Source: an uncultured Clostridia bacterium (GTDB lineage Bacteria; Bacillota; Clostridia; Oscillospirales; Oscillospiraceae). From it: a stretch of 6,086 nt of DNA. Under the pieces are notes generated by a model. It was given only the letters and a program-made list of their open reading frames with translations, made no database searches and was not told the origin of the DNA. Both the position numbers and the translations under genes were made by a program. Position 1 is the first letter of the stretch, and every line of letters starts with the position of its first letter. Of the stretch, positions 5,450-6,086 are shown in pieces. The DNA lies in assembly GCA_938049125.1 (NCBI GenBank), contig CALICR010000200.1, positions 1 to 6,086 on the forward strand, read 5' to 3'.

Positions 5450-5455
5450 CCGGGC
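5434..5455 (+). other. GC stem with the divIVA stop codon in its loop
   Basis: GCCCGG (5434-5439) and CCGGGC (5450-5455) form a 6-bp stem whose 10-base loop ends with the divIVA stop codon (5447-5449). No T-tract follows, so it is at best a weak terminator. Read-through from divIVA into the T-box leader therefore remains possible. A short GC stem could arise by chance in this base composition. Confidence 0.3.
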
Positions 5456-5653
5456 CGCGTTCCCAGACATCAGATACAGGCGAGGAAGAGGAGAGTAGCC
5501 CCGCGAGAGGCCCCAAAGAGAGCTGCCGGTCGGTGGAAGGCAGCGGGCGCGCGGCGTGAAGATCACCTCGGAGCCGCCCGGCTGAACTTCAAGTAAGCCG
5601 GGCCGCATCGGCCCCGTTACCGGCCGCACGAGGGGTCGGGCTCTGCCCGGCAA

Positions 5654-5694
5654 CAAGAGTGGTACCGCAGAGAACAGGCGTTCTTTGTCTCTTG
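5654..5694 (+). promoter_or_regulatory. T-box antiterminator
   Basis: Helix A1 pairs CAAGAG (5654-5659) with CTCTTG (5689-5694). The 7-base bulge TGGTACC (5660-5666) carries the tRNA-pairing site. Helix A2 pairs 5667-5675 with 5680-5688 (nine pairs, two of them G-U) around the loop AGGC. Uncharged tRNA-Ile bound to the bulge would stabilise this form and allow transcription of ileS. It shares bases 5671-5692 with the terminator, so the two cannot coexist. Confidence 0.85.
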
Positions 5695-5723
5695 ACGGAG
5701 GCAGGGATGCCTGTTTTGATTTT
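5671..5723 (+). terminator. T-box intrinsic terminator, competing with the antiterminator
   Basis: Bases 5671-5685 pair with 5703-5717 (15 pairs including several G-U), with AACAGGC/GCCTGTT as the strong core. The helix can continue past a one-base bulge at 5686 through 5687-5691 with 5698-5702. The tail TTTTGATTTT supplies the U-rich release signal. When tRNA-Ile is charged, this form should end transcription before ileS. Confidence 0.85.
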
Positions 5724-5724
5724 C

Positions 5725-5741
5725 GCCGTCCGCTGGACGGC
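5725..5741 (+). other. Second GC hairpin between the T-box terminator and ileS
   Basis: GCCGTCC (5725-5731), loop GCT, and GGACGGC (5735-5741) form a perfect 7-bp stem two bases after the T-box terminator tail. The next T-run (5752-5756) is about ten bases farther on, too distant for a standard intrinsic terminator. It may stabilise the 5' end of processed ileS mRNA or add pausing; the role is unknown. Confidence 0.5.
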
Positions 5742-5788
5742 TGTCTCTGAATTTTTGTAAAAAACCACCAAACGGAGGAAGTAAAACT

Positions 5789-6086
5789 ATGGATTTCAAC
5801 AAGACGGTCAATCTGCCGAAGACAGATTTTCCCATGCGCGCCGGTCTGCCCAAGCGGGAGCCGGATATGCTCAAGCACTGGGAGGAGCTGGACCTCTACA
5901 ACGAGCTGCTCAAGAAGAACGAGGGCAAGCCGCTGTTCTCCCTGCACGACGGCCCTCCCTTCTCCAACGGCGACATCCACATGGGCCACGCCCTCAATAA
6001 GGCGCTCAAGGACTTCATCATCCGCAGCTATGCCATGCGCGGCTACTACACGCCCTACATCCCCGGCTGGGACAACCACGGCATGC
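5789..6086 (+). CDS. ileS: Isoleucyl-tRNA synthetase, N-terminal part (runs off window end)
   Basis: IleS charges tRNA-Ile with isoleucine in the cytoplasm. The 99 residues present start with MDFNKTVNLPKTDFPMRAGLPKREP, typical of the bacterial-type enzyme rather than the eukaryote-like type that also occurs in bacteria. The class I signature HMGH is at residues 64-67, within GPPFSNGDIHMGHALNK, and GWDNHG is at 93-98. The strong site GGAGGAA (5774-5780) sets the ATG at 5789. The upstream T-box with an ATC specifier independently agrees with the product and shows regulation by tRNA-Ile charging. The editing domain and KMSKS motif lie beyond the window. Confidence 0.97.
   Translation, partial: MDFNKTVNLPKTDFPMRAGLPKREPDMLKHWEELDLYNELLKKNEGKPLFSLHDGPPFSNGDIHMGHALNKALKDFIIRSYAMRGYYTPYIPGWDNHGM

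Larger units (their letters stand above)
5478..5723 (+). ncRNA. T-box riboswitch controlling ileS (Ile specifier ATC)
   Basis: This leader senses uncharged tRNA-Ile. In Stem I, CGAGG (5481-5485) pairs with CCTCG (5566-5570). The specifier loop shows AGTA (5494-5497) opposite GAA (5558-5560), followed by the specifier ATC (5562-5564) and the conserved A. The distal end has the AGAGA bulge (5517-5521), the GCTGCC/GGCAGC stem (5522-5527 with 5539-5544) and the GGTG terminal-loop motif (5532-5535). A 7-bp hairpin (5576-5582 with 5597-5603) and a stem III (5637-5641 with 5645-5649) follow. The T-box is AACAAGAGTGGTACCGC (5652-5668); TGGT (5660-5663) would pair with the ACCA end of tRNA-Ile. It occupies the whole 339-base gap before ileS. 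I see no convincing promoter just upstream, so transcription may come from divIVA or from a weak unrecognised promoter. Confidence 0.95.

Noticed and set aside
5692..5721. TTGACG in the T-box terminator loop as a -35 element for ileS
   Set aside because: The bases at 17-18 spacing (TTTGAT, TTGATT) are poor -10 matches, and the sequence is already explained by the antiterminator and terminator helices.
4790..6079. 429-residue open frame on the minus strand opposite divIVA, the T-box and ileS
   Set aside because: It crosses three well-identified + strand elements, its product is low-complexity Leu/Arg/Gly-rich without a recognisable domain, and long antisense frames are expected at this GC content.

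Overview
This window is a GC-rich stretch of chromosome carrying conserved housekeeping genes, all on the + strand. In order it holds the end of mutL, miaA, hfq, a membrane-anchored HlyD-like gene, the PLP-binding gene ylmE/yggS, sepF, divIVA, a T-box leader, and the start of ileS. The combination of SepF, DivIVA, a Gram-positive type Hfq, an endonuclease-type MutL and a T-box riboswitch points to a Firmicute. The high GC content, the HlyD-like gene next to ylmE and the 'FGGYD' form of DivIVA suggest a high-GC member of the Clostridia, perhaps an Oscillospiraceae relative. The lineage is an inference from gene content, not from a database comparison.

Positions 1-2208 hold a nucleic-acid maintenance block. 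MutL (mismatch repair nicking) is followed after one base by MiaA (tRNA A37 prenylation), then after 79 bases by Hfq (RNA chaperone). This mutL-miaA-hfq order also occurs in enterobacteria. A perfect 8-bp dyad spans the miaA stop codon. An extended -10 element precedes hfq, and a 7-bp GC hairpin sits on the hfq stop codon.

Positions 2252-5449 hold an envelope and cell-division block: the HlyD-like protein, YlmE (overlapping it by 4 bases), SepF (FtsZ membrane anchor) and DivIVA (membrane-curvature scaffold). The usual ylmG and ylmH genes are absent between sepF and divIVA. Inside the 3' half of ylmE is a near-consensus sigma-A promoter (TTGACA, 17-base spacer, GATAAT) in an unusually AT-rich patch. 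It points at sepF-divIVA and is the most interesting unannotated signal here.

Positions 5450-5788 contain no gene but are filled by a T-box leader whose specifier codon is ATC (Ile). I can trace Stem I, the AG-bulge and terminal-loop motifs, an upstream hairpin, a stem III, the T-box bulge with TGGT, and mutually exclusive antiterminator and terminator helices. Uncharged tRNA-Ile would permit read-through into ileS, which begins at 5789 and runs off the window end after its HMGH motif.

No mobile element, CRISPR array, tRNA or rRNA gene was seen. The window looks like conserved core genome, with its novelty in the regulatory structures rather than in an unknown system.
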